This document shows, in pieces, positions 32,574 through 40,852 of a stretch of 64,000 bases of DNA. The position numbers and the translations under genes are program-made. The DNA lies in contig JAYSQZ010000034.1 in assembly GCA_043721315.1 (NCBI GenBank), forward strand, positions 1 through 64,000, read 5' to 3'. The notes below the pieces were generated by a model that made no database searches, was not told the DNA's origin, and saw only the letters and a program-made list of their open reading frames with translations. Positions within the stretch are counted from its first letter, which is position 1, and the number at the start of each line of letters is the position of its first letter. The DNA is from Elstera sp043721315 (GTDB lineage: Bacteria > Pseudomonadota > Alphaproteobacteria > Elsterales > Elsteraceae).

Positions 32574-33586
32574 CGACCCACCCCAGCATCGGAGGGGGAG
32601 AGCAGGCGACGATCTTTTTCGTTATAAGCGCGGACGATTTTCGTCACCATCGGGTGCCGAACGATATCGTTTTCCGTGAAGCGCACGAAGCCGATACCGG
32701 GCACGCCTTCCAAAGTTTCCAGCGCATCGCGTAGGCCCGAGCGGGTACCCGGCGGTAAATCGACCTGCGACAGATCGCCGGTAATGCACATGCGGCTGCC
32801 CTCGCCCATGCGGGTGAGGAACATCTTCATCTGCGTCGCAGTCGTATTCTGCGCTTCATCGAGAATGATGAAGGAGTTGGCCAGCGTGCGCCCCCGCATG
32901 AACGCCAGCGGGGCCACTTCGATTTCACCCGACTCCAAACGCTTCACCACTTGGTCGCCCGGCATCATATCGTGCAGCGCGTCGTAGAGGGGGCGCAGGT
33001 AGGGATCGACCTTTTCCTTCATGTCACCGGGCAGAAAGCCCAAACGCTCGCCCGCTTCTACCGCCGGGCGGGAAAGCACGAGGCGGGAAACCTTACCCTC
33101 CAACAGCAAGCCGACGGCCATAGCGACCGCAAGGTAGGTTTTGCCCGTCCCCGCTGGCCCAAGACCGAAAACCACTTCGTTATCTTGCAACGACTGCAAA
33201 TAGACCGTTTGCCCCGGTGAGCGCGGCTCGATAATGCGGCGGCGGGTGCGAATGGCTTTATCGGGCAGGGGTGCCCCCGATTCCCGCGCGTGTTCCGCCA
33301 TCCGAACGGCAGCATCGACCTCGCCCATATCTATCGGCTTGCCTTTGCGCGCACGGGCATGAAGTGCGCCCAAGGCTTCGCGCGCAGTTTGGGCCGCCGC
33401 ACTGGGGCCGGTAATGGCGATTTGATTGCCGCGCGGAATAATCGCCACCCCGAGCAACTGTTCAATCCTGGCAAGATTGCGGTCGTGTTCGCCATACACA
33501 AGCTGCAACAGGCTATTATCGTCGAACGAAACGTAGAGCGGATCGGTTGAGGGTTTATCGGCGTTTTTCAGCGGGCCATCACTCAC
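32570..33586 (-). CDS. PhoH-like ATPase
   Basis: This 338-aa protein is a PhoH/YbeZ-type P-loop ATPase. The Walker A motif GPAGTGKTYLA (about residues 142-152), Walker B region FIILDEAQNT (about 236-245) and sensor region MCITGDLSQVDLP are present. An N-terminal KH-like segment (about 40-75) may bind RNA. YbeZ partners with YbeY in rRNA processing, and here the two genes overlap. The start is GTG at 33586, overlapping the miaB stop. Confidence 0.95.
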   Translation of the reverse strand: MSDGPLKNADKPSTDPLYVSFDDNSLLQLVYGEHDRNLARIEQLLGVAIIPRGNQIAITGPSAAAQTAREALGALHARARKGKPIDMGEVDAAVRMAEHARESGAPLPDKAIRTRRRIIEPRSPGQTVYLQSLQDNEVVFGLGPAGTGKTYLAVAMAVGLLLEGKVSRLVLSRPAVEAGERLGFLPGDMKEKVDPYLRPLYDALHDMMPGDQVVKRLESGEIEVAPLAFMRGRTLANSFIILDEAQNTTATQMKMFLTRMGEGSRMCITGDLSQVDLPPGTRSGLRDALETLEGVPGIGFVRFTENDIVRHPMVTKIVRAYNEKDRRLLSPSDAGVGR

Positions 33587-35013
33587 GCAGTCATCCTCAT
33601 CGCCGGAGAAGAAGCATCGGGGACCGGCGCGGCGACAAGACGGCCCGACAGACTGAAACTATGATCCTGCTCTATTGCAACTAGATGGACGGTGCCGACC
33701 AAATCGACCTCACCCTGCACATGCACCGGCTGAAGATAGGGCGAACGCCCCACCATCTGACCCGCGTGGCGACCGGCTTTCTCGAACAGCACCGGCACGG
33801 TTTGCCCAACGAGACTACGGTTGAACGCCGTCAGTTGGTTGAGCAACAGCGCGTTCAATTCGGCCAGCCGCACGTCTTTCACGTCTTCCGGCACTTGCCC
33901 CGCCATCGTCGCGGCAGGGGTGCCGGGGCGGCCTGAGTATTTGAAGGAGAAGGCTGCGGGGAAGCTAACGTCTCGCACAAGCCGCATTGTTGCGGCAAAA
34001 TCCGCATCGCTTTCGCCCGGAAAACCGATAATGAGATCCGTCGAGAGGCACAAGTCCGGGCGGGCAGCGCGCAGCTTATCGACAAGCTGGCGGTAATGGT
34101 CGGCAGTGTGCTGACGGTTCATCGCCGCCAGAATCGTATCAGACCCAGATTGCACGGGCAGGTGCAGGAACGGCATGAGCTGCGGCAAATCACCGTGAGC
34201 GGCAATCAGCGCATCATCCATGTCGCGCGGGTGCGAGGTGGTATAGCGAATGCGCTCTAGCCCCGGAATCTCCGCCAAACGGTAGGCGAGTTGCGCCAAA
34301 GTCCAGACGTCCCCGTCCGGCCCCTCGCCGTGATAGGCATTCACATTCTGCCCCAGCAGTGTCAGTTCGCGCACACCCAGGGCCACCAACTGTTCGGCTT
34401 CGGTAACAATCTGCTGAACGGGCCGGGAATATTCCGCGCCGCGCGTGTAGGGGACGACGCAGAAGGTGCAAAACTTATCACAGCCCTCCTGGATCGACAG
34501 AAACGCGGTGACGCCGTGCGCGCCCGTTGGTGCGGGCAGAAAATCGAACTTGGCTTCCACGGGGAAATCGGTATCGAGAATGCCCATTCCGGCGATGCGG
34601 GCGGCGGGCTTGTTCGCGCCAATATCGGCCCGTAGCCGCTTTTGCGCGGCCCCCCGTTCGGCGCGGGCAACCATTTCCGGCAGGCGGTGATAGGTTTGCG
34701 GCCCTAGCACAATATCCACGTAAGGCGCGCGGGCTAGAATCTCCTCGCCCTCGGCCTGCGCCACGCAGCCTGCGACGGCAATGATGTAGTCGCCATTCTT
34801 CTGCTGCTTGATCTGCTTCAAACGCCCAAGTTCGGAGAAAGTCTTCACCGAGGCATTTTCGCGAATGTGGCAGGTGTTGACGATAACCATATCCGCCGCT
34901 TCCGGCGTATCGACGGCGGCATAGCCAAGCGGCCCCAGCACGTCGGCCATGCGGGCGGAATCGTACACGTTCATCTGGCACCCATAGGTGCGGATAAAAA
35001 GTTTCTTGGTCAT
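33583..35013 (-). CDS. miaB: tRNA-2-methylthio-N6-dimethylallyladenosine synthase
   Basis: MiaB is a radical-SAM enzyme that adds the 2-methylthio group to i6A37 of tRNA. The 476-aa protein has the N-terminal UPF0004 domain with cysteines in TYGCQMN, VNTCHIREN and AVAGCVAQ that hold one Fe-S cluster. The radical-SAM motif is CDKFCTFCVVPYTRG (about residues 155-169), and a C-terminal TRAM domain follows. The ATG at 35013 has a good ribosome binding site (GGGAG). It leads the miaB-phoH-ybeY-corC-lnt chain, in which every junction overlaps. Confidence 0.97.
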   Translation of the reverse strand: MTKKLFIRTYGCQMNVYDSARMADVLGPLGYAAVDTPEAADMVIVNTCHIRENASVKTFSELGRLKQIKQQKNGDYIIAVAGCVAQAEGEEILARAPYVDIVLGPQTYHRLPEMVARAERGAAQKRLRADIGANKPAARIAGMGILDTDFPVEAKFDFLPAPTGAHGVTAFLSIQEGCDKFCTFCVVPYTRGAEYSRPVQQIVTEAEQLVALGVRELTLLGQNVNAYHGEGPDGDVWTLAQLAYRLAEIPGLERIRYTTSHPRDMDDALIAAHGDLPQLMPFLHLPVQSGSDTILAAMNRQHTADHYRQLVDKLRAARPDLCLSTDLIIGFPGESDADFAATMRLVRDVSFPAAFSFKYSGRPGTPAATMAGQVPEDVKDVRLAELNALLLNQLTAFNRSLVGQTVPVLFEKAGRHAGQMVGRSPYLQPVHVQGEVDLVGTVHLVAIEQDHSFSLSGRLVAAPVPDASSPAMRMTA

Positions 35014-35171
35014 CGGCTCCCTAGCCACCCTAGCAGGCAATCATGATACGCGCGTGACAGACAGTTCCTAGCTTTTTTGCATCCCACCCAAACACCAAAC
35101 ACCCCGACCCGCAGGGGATCGAGGCGTTCTGAGGATCAGGCATTCTGAGGACGAGGCGGACCGCAAAATCG

Positions 35172-35723
35172 CTAAATGATTCCTTCCAGAATCCCTTTAC
35201 GCTTGCGCTTCATCGACGGGGTTTCGCCCTCGGTGACGGGTTTACCCAGCGCAGCATTTTCCTTCAGGCGTTTTGATTCTTGAGTGGGATCGACCGTTAC
35301 CCCTGGCTCTTCCGGCTTCCGCCAGAAGATCAGTTTATCAACGAAGCTCCGCTCTTCCTGCGCCAGCTTGGTGGTTTCCCGCTCCACTGTCGTGCGGATA
35401 TCCGGCTGGGCCTGAGGGGCACCGGCTTTATCGAGCAAGAAGGCTTCACCTGCCGTGCGCCCGGCCAAAAGCTGGGGCTGCGCCGTGGTTGGGCCGAACA
35501 CGGCAACCTTCGCTTGATCGCGCGGCGTAAGCTCGTTGGGGCGCGCAGCCCCTGCAACGGGCGGACGCAGACCGAAATCGGGCGGCAGTTCGAGCGGTGC
35601 GCGCCCGACAACGCTAAACTCATCAGGCGGAGCCTTCGACAGCCCCAGCGACCGACGGGTATCGGAGCCGCAGGCGGCAAGGCTCAAAGCGATCAAAGCC
35701 AAGGGGAGAAAACGGCGAACCAC
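35172..35723 (-). CDS. DUF3035 lipoprotein, BamF-like
   Basis: The 183-aa protein has a lipoprotein signal peptide ending in the lipobox LAAC, with Cys18 as the predicted lipidated residue. The mature part matches the DUF3035 family (APPDEFSVVGRAPLELPPDF is its hallmark stretch), described as the BamF subunit of the outer-membrane beta-barrel assembly machine of alphaproteobacteria. The rest is Pro- and charge-rich and ends in a basic segment. It should sit on the periplasmic face of the outer membrane. It is transcribed with the miaB group on the minus strand but separated by 158 bp. Confidence 0.88.
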   Translation of the reverse strand: MVRRFLPLALIALSLAACGSDTRRSLGLSKAPPDEFSVVGRAPLELPPDFGLRPPVAGAARPNELTPRDQAKVAVFGPTTAQPQLLAGRTAGEAFLLDKAGAPQAQPDIRTTVERETTKLAQEERSFVDKLIFWRKPEEPGVTVDPTQESKRLKENAALGKPVTEGETPSMKRKRKGILEGII

Positions 35724-35789
35724 GGTCTGCGACCTTTGTTAGAGGAATTCTGAGAGAACACCATAGTGGGCGTCAGTGCATCCGACAAG

Positions 35790-36071
35790 CTAAAGCCCGA
35801 GGGCGCTGTGCGAGCCGAGGCGCACGAGTTGCAGTGCAGTTTCGTCAATCCTGCGGTAAATCAGCACGAGATCGGGCCGAATATGGCAGTCGCGATGGTC
35901 TTTCCATCTCCCGATCAAAGCGTGATCCCGGTATTTTTCAGCAAGAGGGCGATCAAATAATAGCGCCGACAAAATTTCAGTAAAATCTCTATCGAGGGTC
36001 GCCTAATATTGCCCTCTCATCTCTCTCTTATAGTCTCGCTTGAACTTGCCTGTTCGTTCAATTATTCTCAT
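35790..36071 (-). pseudogene. YafQ-type mRNA interferase toxin, interrupted by stop
   Basis: Read from the ATG at 36071, which overlaps the antitoxin gene as in intact modules, the frame runs 22 codons (ending KREMRGQY), meets TAG at 36003-36005, and continues in the same frame to 35790. The joined 93 codons have normal YafQ length and features: FKRDYKRE near the start, then YRDHALIG, DCHIRPDLVLIY and a final GSHSALG. The His and Asp residues of the YafQ active site are all present after the stop. Only one nonsense change therefore separates it from an intact toxin. It is either a recent pseudogene, a sequencing error, or, less likely, restarted at the in-frame TTG at 35972, which would lack the first third. 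Confidence 0.8.
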
Positions 36072-36321
36072 GGAGATCGTCCATCAACGCTTGGATGCTG
36101 GTAAACGACATCAAATTCCCCGCCCGCGCCTCTTCCATCGCCGCAATCGTCTCGGCGTTCGGGATCAACGGCTCGAAGGGCAGCGCTTTTTCCTGCGCGA
36201 CGCGGATCAGCATCAGGCGCACTGCATCGGAAACGGTCAGGCCGATGGTCGCCAGCACGGCGGCGGCTTCCTTCTTGATGGCCCCATCGACGCGGGCTTG
36301 TACGAGGGCATTGGCAACCAT
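36058..36321 (-). CDS. RelB/DinJ-family antitoxin
   Basis: The 87-aa protein is a ribbon-helix-helix antitoxin of the RelB/DinJ family. The N-terminal beta strand (ALVQARVDGAIKKEA) and helices (VLATIGLTVSDAVRLMLIRVA, about residues 23-43) form the DNA-binding and dimer region, and the acidic C-terminal half would wrap the toxin. AGGAG lies 7 nt before the ATG at 36321. DinJ normally pairs with YafQ, and the downstream gene is indeed YafQ-like but interrupted, so this antitoxin may now be solitary. It probably still represses its own promoter. Confidence 0.9.
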   Translation of the reverse strand: MVANALVQARVDGAIKKEAAAVLATIGLTVSDAVRLMLIRVAQEKALPFEPLIPNAETIAAMEEARAGNLMSFTSIQALMDDLHENN

Positions 36322-36431
36322 AACGGATCTCCTGGCAGCGCATGAATGACAATGTAATTCATGCGAAGCCCATTTACTAGCCCCATCTTGAGGCCCTCTT
36401 AATCTCAAGCACTGCCACCTTTTTGCAACGC

Positions 36432-36447
36432 TAAACACAAATGTTTA
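36432..36447. promoter_or_regulatory. Possible MarR operator
   Basis: TAAACA-CAAA-TGTTTA is a perfect inverted repeat with 6-bp arms, 85 bp upstream of the probable MarR start at 36517. A TATAAGG box follows immediately. MarR proteins bind such short AT-rich dyads. Confidence 0.4.
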
Positions 36448-36516
36448 TAAGGCAGGGCATGTCTGCGCGTGAAAGCTCTTGAGCCTTTCTGCAAGATGCG
36501 ACTATATCCGCCCGCC

Positions 36517-37053
36517 ATGACATCAATGATATCCCCGACGCAGCTGCCCACGGTCGCTTCGATCGAACAGCTTTCCGATGCCCTCGCCCGCTTGGGTGCT
36601 GTCTCGCGCGGTAACGAAAACCGCCGTGCCAATGCCGCTGGCCTGACCGCGCTGCAAGCGTCGATCCTGGCGCATCTTGCTGGGTGCGAGAGCGCACCGA
36701 CCATTAGCCGCCTTGCGGCGGAACTGGTCGTAACCCCTGCCACCGTGAGCGATGCCGTCGCCACGCTGGTTCGCAAAGGCTTCGTTGCCAAGCGGGCCGC
36801 CGATCAAGATCGGCGCGCGCTCGTGGTCTCCCTCACCGAAACGGGGGAGAAGCTGGCCAACCGCGTCCGCTCCTGGCCGGACCCTTTGGCGAAAGCCATG
36901 GCCAAGCTGCCCGCGAGCGATGTTGCCGCGCTGGAGCGTGCGGTTGCGGGCTTGCTCGGCAAGTTGGCCGAAGCGGGGGAACTTCCTTCGGCTCCGGCGC
37001 GCCCAGTCGATGCCGCCCGCCCTCAAGTCCCGGCCCAGCGCAACGCGGCTTAA
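36517..37053 (+). CDS. MarR-family transcriptional regulator
   Basis: The 178-aa protein has a MarR winged helix (LTALQASILAHLAG, then TISRLAAELVVTPATVSDAVATLVRKGFV as the recognition region, then the wing ADQDRRALVVSLTETG). The C terminus is a Pro/Ala-rich tail not typical of the family. The start is uncertain: ATG at 36517 or 36526 lacks a clear ribosome binding site, and GTG at 36469 would add 16 residues. A good terminator follows at 37088. No obvious target gene is adjacent; it may be autoregulated through the dyad at 36432-36447. Confidence 0.82.
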   Translation: MTSMISPTQLPTVASIEQLSDALARLGAVSRGNENRRANAAGLTALQASILAHLAGCESAPTISRLAAELVVTPATVSDAVATLVRKGFVAKRAADQDRRALVVSLTETGEKLANRVRSWPDPLAKAMAKLPASDVAALERAVAGLLGKLAEAGELPSAPARPVDAARPQVPAQRNAA

Positions 37054-37087
37054 GCCTGTTTTCTTAAAAATCTGAAGAGACTTTCTC

Positions 37088-37113
37088 AAAGGCGGCAGCA
37101 ATGCCGCCTTTTT
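37088..37113 (+). terminator. Intrinsic terminator after marR-type gene
   Basis: AAAGGCGGCA-GCAA-TGCCGCCTTT is a perfect 10-bp stem followed by further T residues, 35 bp after the MarR-type stop codon. Confidence 0.9.
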
Positions 37114-37179
37114 GTTGGCGTTAGCGCCCCGTGCCGATAGGATGCGCCCGCCTTTATCTCCCACTCTTCCGAGGATTCT

Positions 37180-37527
37180 ATGGAAATCGGCCAGCGCCCC
37201 TGGGGCCAATACGAAGTTCTCTTGGATGAAGCCACCTACAAGGTGAAGCGCATCACCGTATTGCCGGGCCAGCGCTTGTCGTTGCAGATGCACCATCGCC
37301 GGGCCGAACATTGGACAATGGTTGTCGGGGAGGCCGACGTGACCGTGGGGGAAGAAACCTTCCGCCTCAGCCCCGGCGAGCATGTGTATATTCCGCTCGA
37401 AGCTAAGCACCGCGTGGCCAATCCGGGGGCCGAGCCGTTGGTATTCATCGAAGTGCAAAGCGGCACCTACACTGGCGAAGACGATATCGTCCGCTTCAGC
37501 GACGATTACGGTCGCAGCGGGACCTAG
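37180..37527 (+). CDS. Mannose-6-phosphate isomerase type II-like cupin
   Basis: The 115-aa protein matches the stand-alone cupin domain found at the C terminus of type II phosphomannose isomerase/GDP-mannose pyrophosphorylase. It opens RPWGQYEVL, has the metal-binding cupin motif LSLQMHHRRAEHW (about residues 33-45) and a second motif with EHVYIPLEAKHRV. By itself it may isomerise mannose-6-phosphate and fructose-6-phosphate or act on another sugar; no other nucleotide-sugar gene is adjacent. GAGG precedes the ATG at 37180. The TAG stop lies inside the left arm of a perfect 42-bp palindrome. Confidence 0.85.
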   Translation: MEIGQRPWGQYEVLLDEATYKVKRITVLPGQRLSLQMHHRRAEHWTMVVGEADVTVGEETFRLSPGEHVYIPLEAKHRVANPGAEPLVFIEVQSGTYTGEDDIVRFSDDYGRSGT

Positions 37528-37564
37528 TCCATACTGCGTTCGATTGAACGCAGTATGGACTAGG
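37523..37564. repeat. Perfect 19+4+19 palindrome overlapping a stop codon
   Basis: The left arm (37523-37541, CCTAGTCC...GCGTTC) and right arm (37546-37564) are perfect complements around a GATT loop. The left arm contains the stop codon of the cupin gene. There is no T-run, so it is either an RNA-stabilising hairpin or a mobile palindromic unit. Its TGCGTTCGATT centre resembles the palindromes of repeat R2. Confidence 0.85.
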
Positions 37565-37569
37565 CTTAT

Positions 37570-37667
37570 AAGTTGCCCTCGCCGGGCGGGCGCATCCGCG
37601 CCCTTGGCCGCAGCCGCAATGGCTGCTTTTTTCGCTGTGGACGTTTAATCGCCCACAGCTCTAAGGA
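37570..37667 (-). repeat. Dispersed repeat R2, copy b
   Basis: This is the inverted counterpart of 18852-18979. It has the exact 28-bp word (37588-37615) and, in the same relative order, the TTAGAGCTG...CAGC palindrome (37634-37666 read on the minus strand). Its right end provides the AAGGA that may serve as the purU ribosome binding site. Confidence 0.75.
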
Positions 37668-37679
37668 TTTAATTGCGTT

Positions 37680-38615
37680 ATGGATACGCCCGTTCCTATT
37701 GCCGAAAGCCCCAGCATGAGCGCCTATCCGAACCGCGCCGACAGCAACAAGGTTGGTGCCTATATCCTCACGCTTCAGTGTAGAGATGCGGTCGGTATCG
37801 TTGCCGCTGTGAGCAATTTTCTGGCGCTCGCCGGGTTCAATATCCGCCGCTCCTATCAGTTTGAAGATGAGGCGACGGGCCAGTTTTTCATGCGGACCAC
37901 GGTCGATCCCGTCGGCAAGGGCCTGACGAAAGCCGAGCTTGAAGCGGGCTTCCGCCCCACCGCCGAACGGTTTCAGATGACCTGGGAGTTGCACGATCCC
38001 GCGCGCAAGTGCCGCGTGCTGCCGCTGGTCTCGCGCTTCGGCCATTGCTTGAATGATCTTCTCTATCGCTGGCGGTCAGACCTGCTGCCCATCGAAATCC
38101 CGGCGATTATCTCCAACCATACGGATTTCGAGGAACAAGCGCGCTGGCATGGGCTGCCCTATCACCATCTGCCCGTTGGCGCGAAGGGCGCGGCTCCGAC
38201 GAAGGCCGAGCAGGAGGCCGAACTGCTGCGCTTGATTGACGAGTATAAAGTCGATCTCGTTGTGCTGGCGCGCTACATGCAAGTGCTCTCGCCTGACCTG
38301 TGCCGAGCGCTGGCGGGCCGCTGCATTAATATCCACCACTCGTTTCTGCCGAGTTTTAAGGGCGCAAAGCCTTATCAGCAGGCGTTTGATCGCGGCGTGA
38401 AGCTCATCGGCGCGACGGCCCATTACGTCACCCCCGATCTCGATGAAGGCCCGATTATCGAACAGGCAGTCGAGCGCGTCGATCATACGATTACCAGCGA
38501 CCAGATGGTCGCCATTGGCCGCGATATCGAATCGATGGTGCTGGCGCGGGCCGTGCAGTTCCACGCCGAACACCGCGTGCTGATCAACGACCATAAAACC
38601 GTCGTTTTCTGGTAG
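37680..38615 (+). CDS. purU: Formyltetrahydrofolate deformylase
   Basis: PurU hydrolyses 10-formyl-THF to formate and THF, balancing one-carbon pools. The 311-aa protein has an N-terminal ACT domain (about residues 27-105: LTLQCRDAVGIVAAVSNFLA) and a formyl-transferase-type catalytic domain. The catalytic segment NIHHSFLPSFKGAKPYQQAF and the downstream TAHYVTPDLDEGPIIEQ with its Asp are intact. It is about 25 residues longer at the N terminus than E. coli PurU; ATG at 37716 is a possible alternative start. Standing alone, it is probably constitutive. Confidence 0.95.
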   Translation: MDTPVPIAESPSMSAYPNRADSNKVGAYILTLQCRDAVGIVAAVSNFLALAGFNIRRSYQFEDEATGQFFMRTTVDPVGKGLTKAELEAGFRPTAERFQMTWELHDPARKCRVLPLVSRFGHCLNDLLYRWRSDLLPIEIPAIISNHTDFEEQARWHGLPYHHLPVGAKGAAPTKAEQEAELLRLIDEYKVDLVVLARYMQVLSPDLCRALAGRCINIHHSFLPSFKGAKPYQQAFDRGVKLIGATAHYVTPDLDEGPIIEQAVERVDHTITSDQMVAIGRDIESMVLARAVQFHAEHRVLINDHKTVVFW

Positions 38616-38652
38616 CAGCGTATTCGGCTGAATTGTAGTAGGAGAGAGATAG

Positions 38653-40839
38653 ATGCAGCGGATTTTGGCAGCGATAATAGGGATTTGGCTTCTGATTGGA
38701 ACAGGGGCCATCGCCGCCGACCCGCCGAAAGACACGGCCCCCGACCTGCCTGCTCTCATCGAGACTCTCAAGAACGATGCCTCGCGCGCGGCGCTTATCA
38801 AGCAACTTAGCCTGCTGGCGGATCAACAGAAGAAGGCTGCGCCGGAGGCGTCGGTTGAAACCCTCAGCGGGCTGTTTGGGCGCGGGCTTATTCACCTCTC
38901 CGATGGGCTGGGCAAGCTCGGCGGCGCGGTGTCGGAAGCAGCGGGAACCCTGGCGGCGCTGCCCGATGACGTGATTGCCGAAAGTGCTGGGTGGCGCGAC
39001 CCGGCTCGGCAGCAGCGTTGGGCGCTTCTGGCGGGGAAAGTCACGCTGCTGCTGCTGTGTGCTTTGGTGAGCGAGTGGCTGCTGGCCCGCGCCCTGCGCC
39101 GTCCACGCCAGGCCCTCGCCGACCGCCCCAGTGAAAACCGCGTGCAGCGTTGGCTGCTGCTGGGCGGGCGGTTTCTGCTCGATCTGCTGCCCGTGCTCAC
39201 CTTTGCCGCCGCCGCGCAAATCACTCTCTCCCTCATCGCGCCGGATCGACTGACGCGGCTCGTGTTGGTGTTGCTGATTAACGCCAATCTGATCGTACGT
39301 GTGGTTCTGCTGCTGGGCCGCCTGATTCTTGCGCCCGAGCATCCCCGCTTCCGGCTGGTGACGCTGACCGACGAAACCGCCGCCTACGCTTATGTCTGGC
39401 TGCGGCGTATGGTGGCGCTCGCGGCCTATGGATTGCTGGGGCTGGAGGCCTTGCGCCTACTCGGCTTGCCCGACGCGCTCGCGGATCTCATCGGGCGTTT
39501 GATTGGCTTAACGCTCGCGGGCATGGCGATTCTGCTTATTCTTCAGAACACCGAAGCCGTGCGCCTCTGGTTACGCCAAGAGGGCAACGGCTCCCGTCTC
39601 TCGCGGCAAATGGGCGAGAGTTTTACCGCCCTGCGCCATCGCCTCTCCGATGTCTGGCACGTGCTCGCCATCGTCTATGTGGTCGCGGCGTACACAGTGT
39701 GGACGCTGGAGATTCCGGGCGGCTTTCTATTTTTGCTGCGCGCTACCGGGCTATCGCTGGTGCTGTTGCTGGCAGGCCGCTGGATCAAGCAGGGTTTGCG
39801 CCATCTGGTTACGCTCGGCTTTACCATCAACCCAGACCTTTCGGCGCGCTTCCCCGGCCTTGAAGCCCGCGCTAACCGCTATTTGCCCGTGCTCCAGAGT
39901 ATGCTTAGCATCGGCTTGAACCTGCTGATCATCGTGCTGCTGCTGCAAATTTGGGGGCTGGATAGCCTTGGTTGGTTGATGGAAGGCAGCGGGCGTAAAC
40001 TGCTGTCCAGCCTTACCATCGTGCTGATCGTGTTGCTCGTTGCCGTGGTGGTGTGGGAAATCCTCTCCTCCTGGATCGAGCGGTTGCTGCAAGAAACCGA
40101 GCAAGACGGCTTGCGCCGCACGCCATCGGCCCGGATGCGAACACTGCTGCCGTTGCTGCGGAACGCCCTGCTGGTGGTGTTGGTGATCATGGTCACGCTG
40201 ATCGTGCTGTCGGAAATTGGCATCAATATCGCGCCGCTGCTGGCCGGGGCCGGGGTTGTTGGTCTGGCCGTTGGTTTCGGCTCGCAAACCCTCGTGAAAG
40301 ATCTCATCACCGGCCTGTTTATCCTCATCGAGGATTCGATTGCGGTGGGGGATGCGATTGAAGTTGCGGGTAAATCAGGTTCGGTCGAGGCCATTACCAT
40401 TCGCACGATCCGGCTGCGCGATATACGCGGGGCGGTGCATACAATCCCCTTCAGCGCCGTCACCACGATCCAGAACATGACGAAGACGTTTAGCTTCGCG
40501 CTCGTCGATCTCAGCGTTGACTACACCACCGATCTTGACCTTGCGATCGCGACCTTGACCCAGACGGATACCGCCCTGCGCGTGAACCCGGAGTATGCGG
40601 GGGCCGTGCTGGAGCCTTTGGAAATTCTGGGGCTTGATCGGTTCGAGGATAGCGCGATGGTTTTGCGCGTCCGTATAAAAACCCTTCCCGGAATGCAGTG
40701 GGCCGTAGCGCGAACGCTGAACCGGGCGATTAAGGAAGCGTTCGATAAGGCCGGAATTTCGATTCCCTTCCCGCAGCAAGTTGTTCACCATACAGGCGCG
40801 CCTCTTCCGCTGGCGCCGTTAGCCGCTGCGGCGGATTGA
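38653..40839 (+). CDS. Large MscS-family mechanosensitive channel
   Basis: The 728-aa protein has a signal peptide (about 1-22), a short periplasmic helical region, about ten TM helices and a C-terminal MscS core. The pore-lining TM3 is seen in LLAGAGVVGLAVGFGSQTLVK (near residue 530), followed by the beta domain (DLITGLFILIEDSIAVGDAIEV). This layout is like the YbiO/YnaI-type larger MscS proteins that open under membrane tension to release solutes at osmotic downshock. GGAGAGA precedes the ATG. It may be cotranscribed with the AmpG-like gene 13 bp downstream. Confidence 0.93.
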   Translation: MQRILAAIIGIWLLIGTGAIAADPPKDTAPDLPALIETLKNDASRAALIKQLSLLADQQKKAAPEASVETLSGLFGRGLIHLSDGLGKLGGAVSEAAGTLAALPDDVIAESAGWRDPARQQRWALLAGKVTLLLLCALVSEWLLARALRRPRQALADRPSENRVQRWLLLGGRFLLDLLPVLTFAAAAQITLSLIAPDRLTRLVLVLLINANLIVRVVLLLGRLILAPEHPRFRLVTLTDETAAYAYVWLRRMVALAAYGLLGLEALRLLGLPDALADLIGRLIGLTLAGMAILLILQNTEAVRLWLRQEGNGSRLSRQMGESFTALRHRLSDVWHVLAIVYVVAAYTVWTLEIPGGFLFLLRATGLSLVLLLAGRWIKQGLRHLVTLGFTINPDLSARFPGLEARANRYLPVLQSMLSIGLNLLIIVLLLQIWGLDSLGWLMEGSGRKLLSSLTIVLIVLLVAVVVWEILSSWIERLLQETEQDGLRRTPSARMRTLLPLLRNALLVVLVIMVTLIVLSEIGINIAPLLAGAGVVGLAVGFGSQTLVKDLITGLFILIEDSIAVGDAIEVAGKSGSVEAITIRTIRLRDIRGAVHTIPFSAVTTIQNMTKTFSFALVDLSVDYTTDLDLAIATLTQTDTALRVNPEYAGAVLEPLEILGLDRFEDSAMVLRVRIKTLPGMQWAVARTLNRAIKEAFDKAGISIPFPQQVVHHTGAPLPLAPLAAAAD

Positions 40840-40852
40840 TTGGGGCGTGCTG

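Noticed and set aside
37523..37564. Perfect palindrome as a standard intrinsic terminator
   Set aside because: There is no T-run on either strand after the stem, so I list it as a repeat instead.
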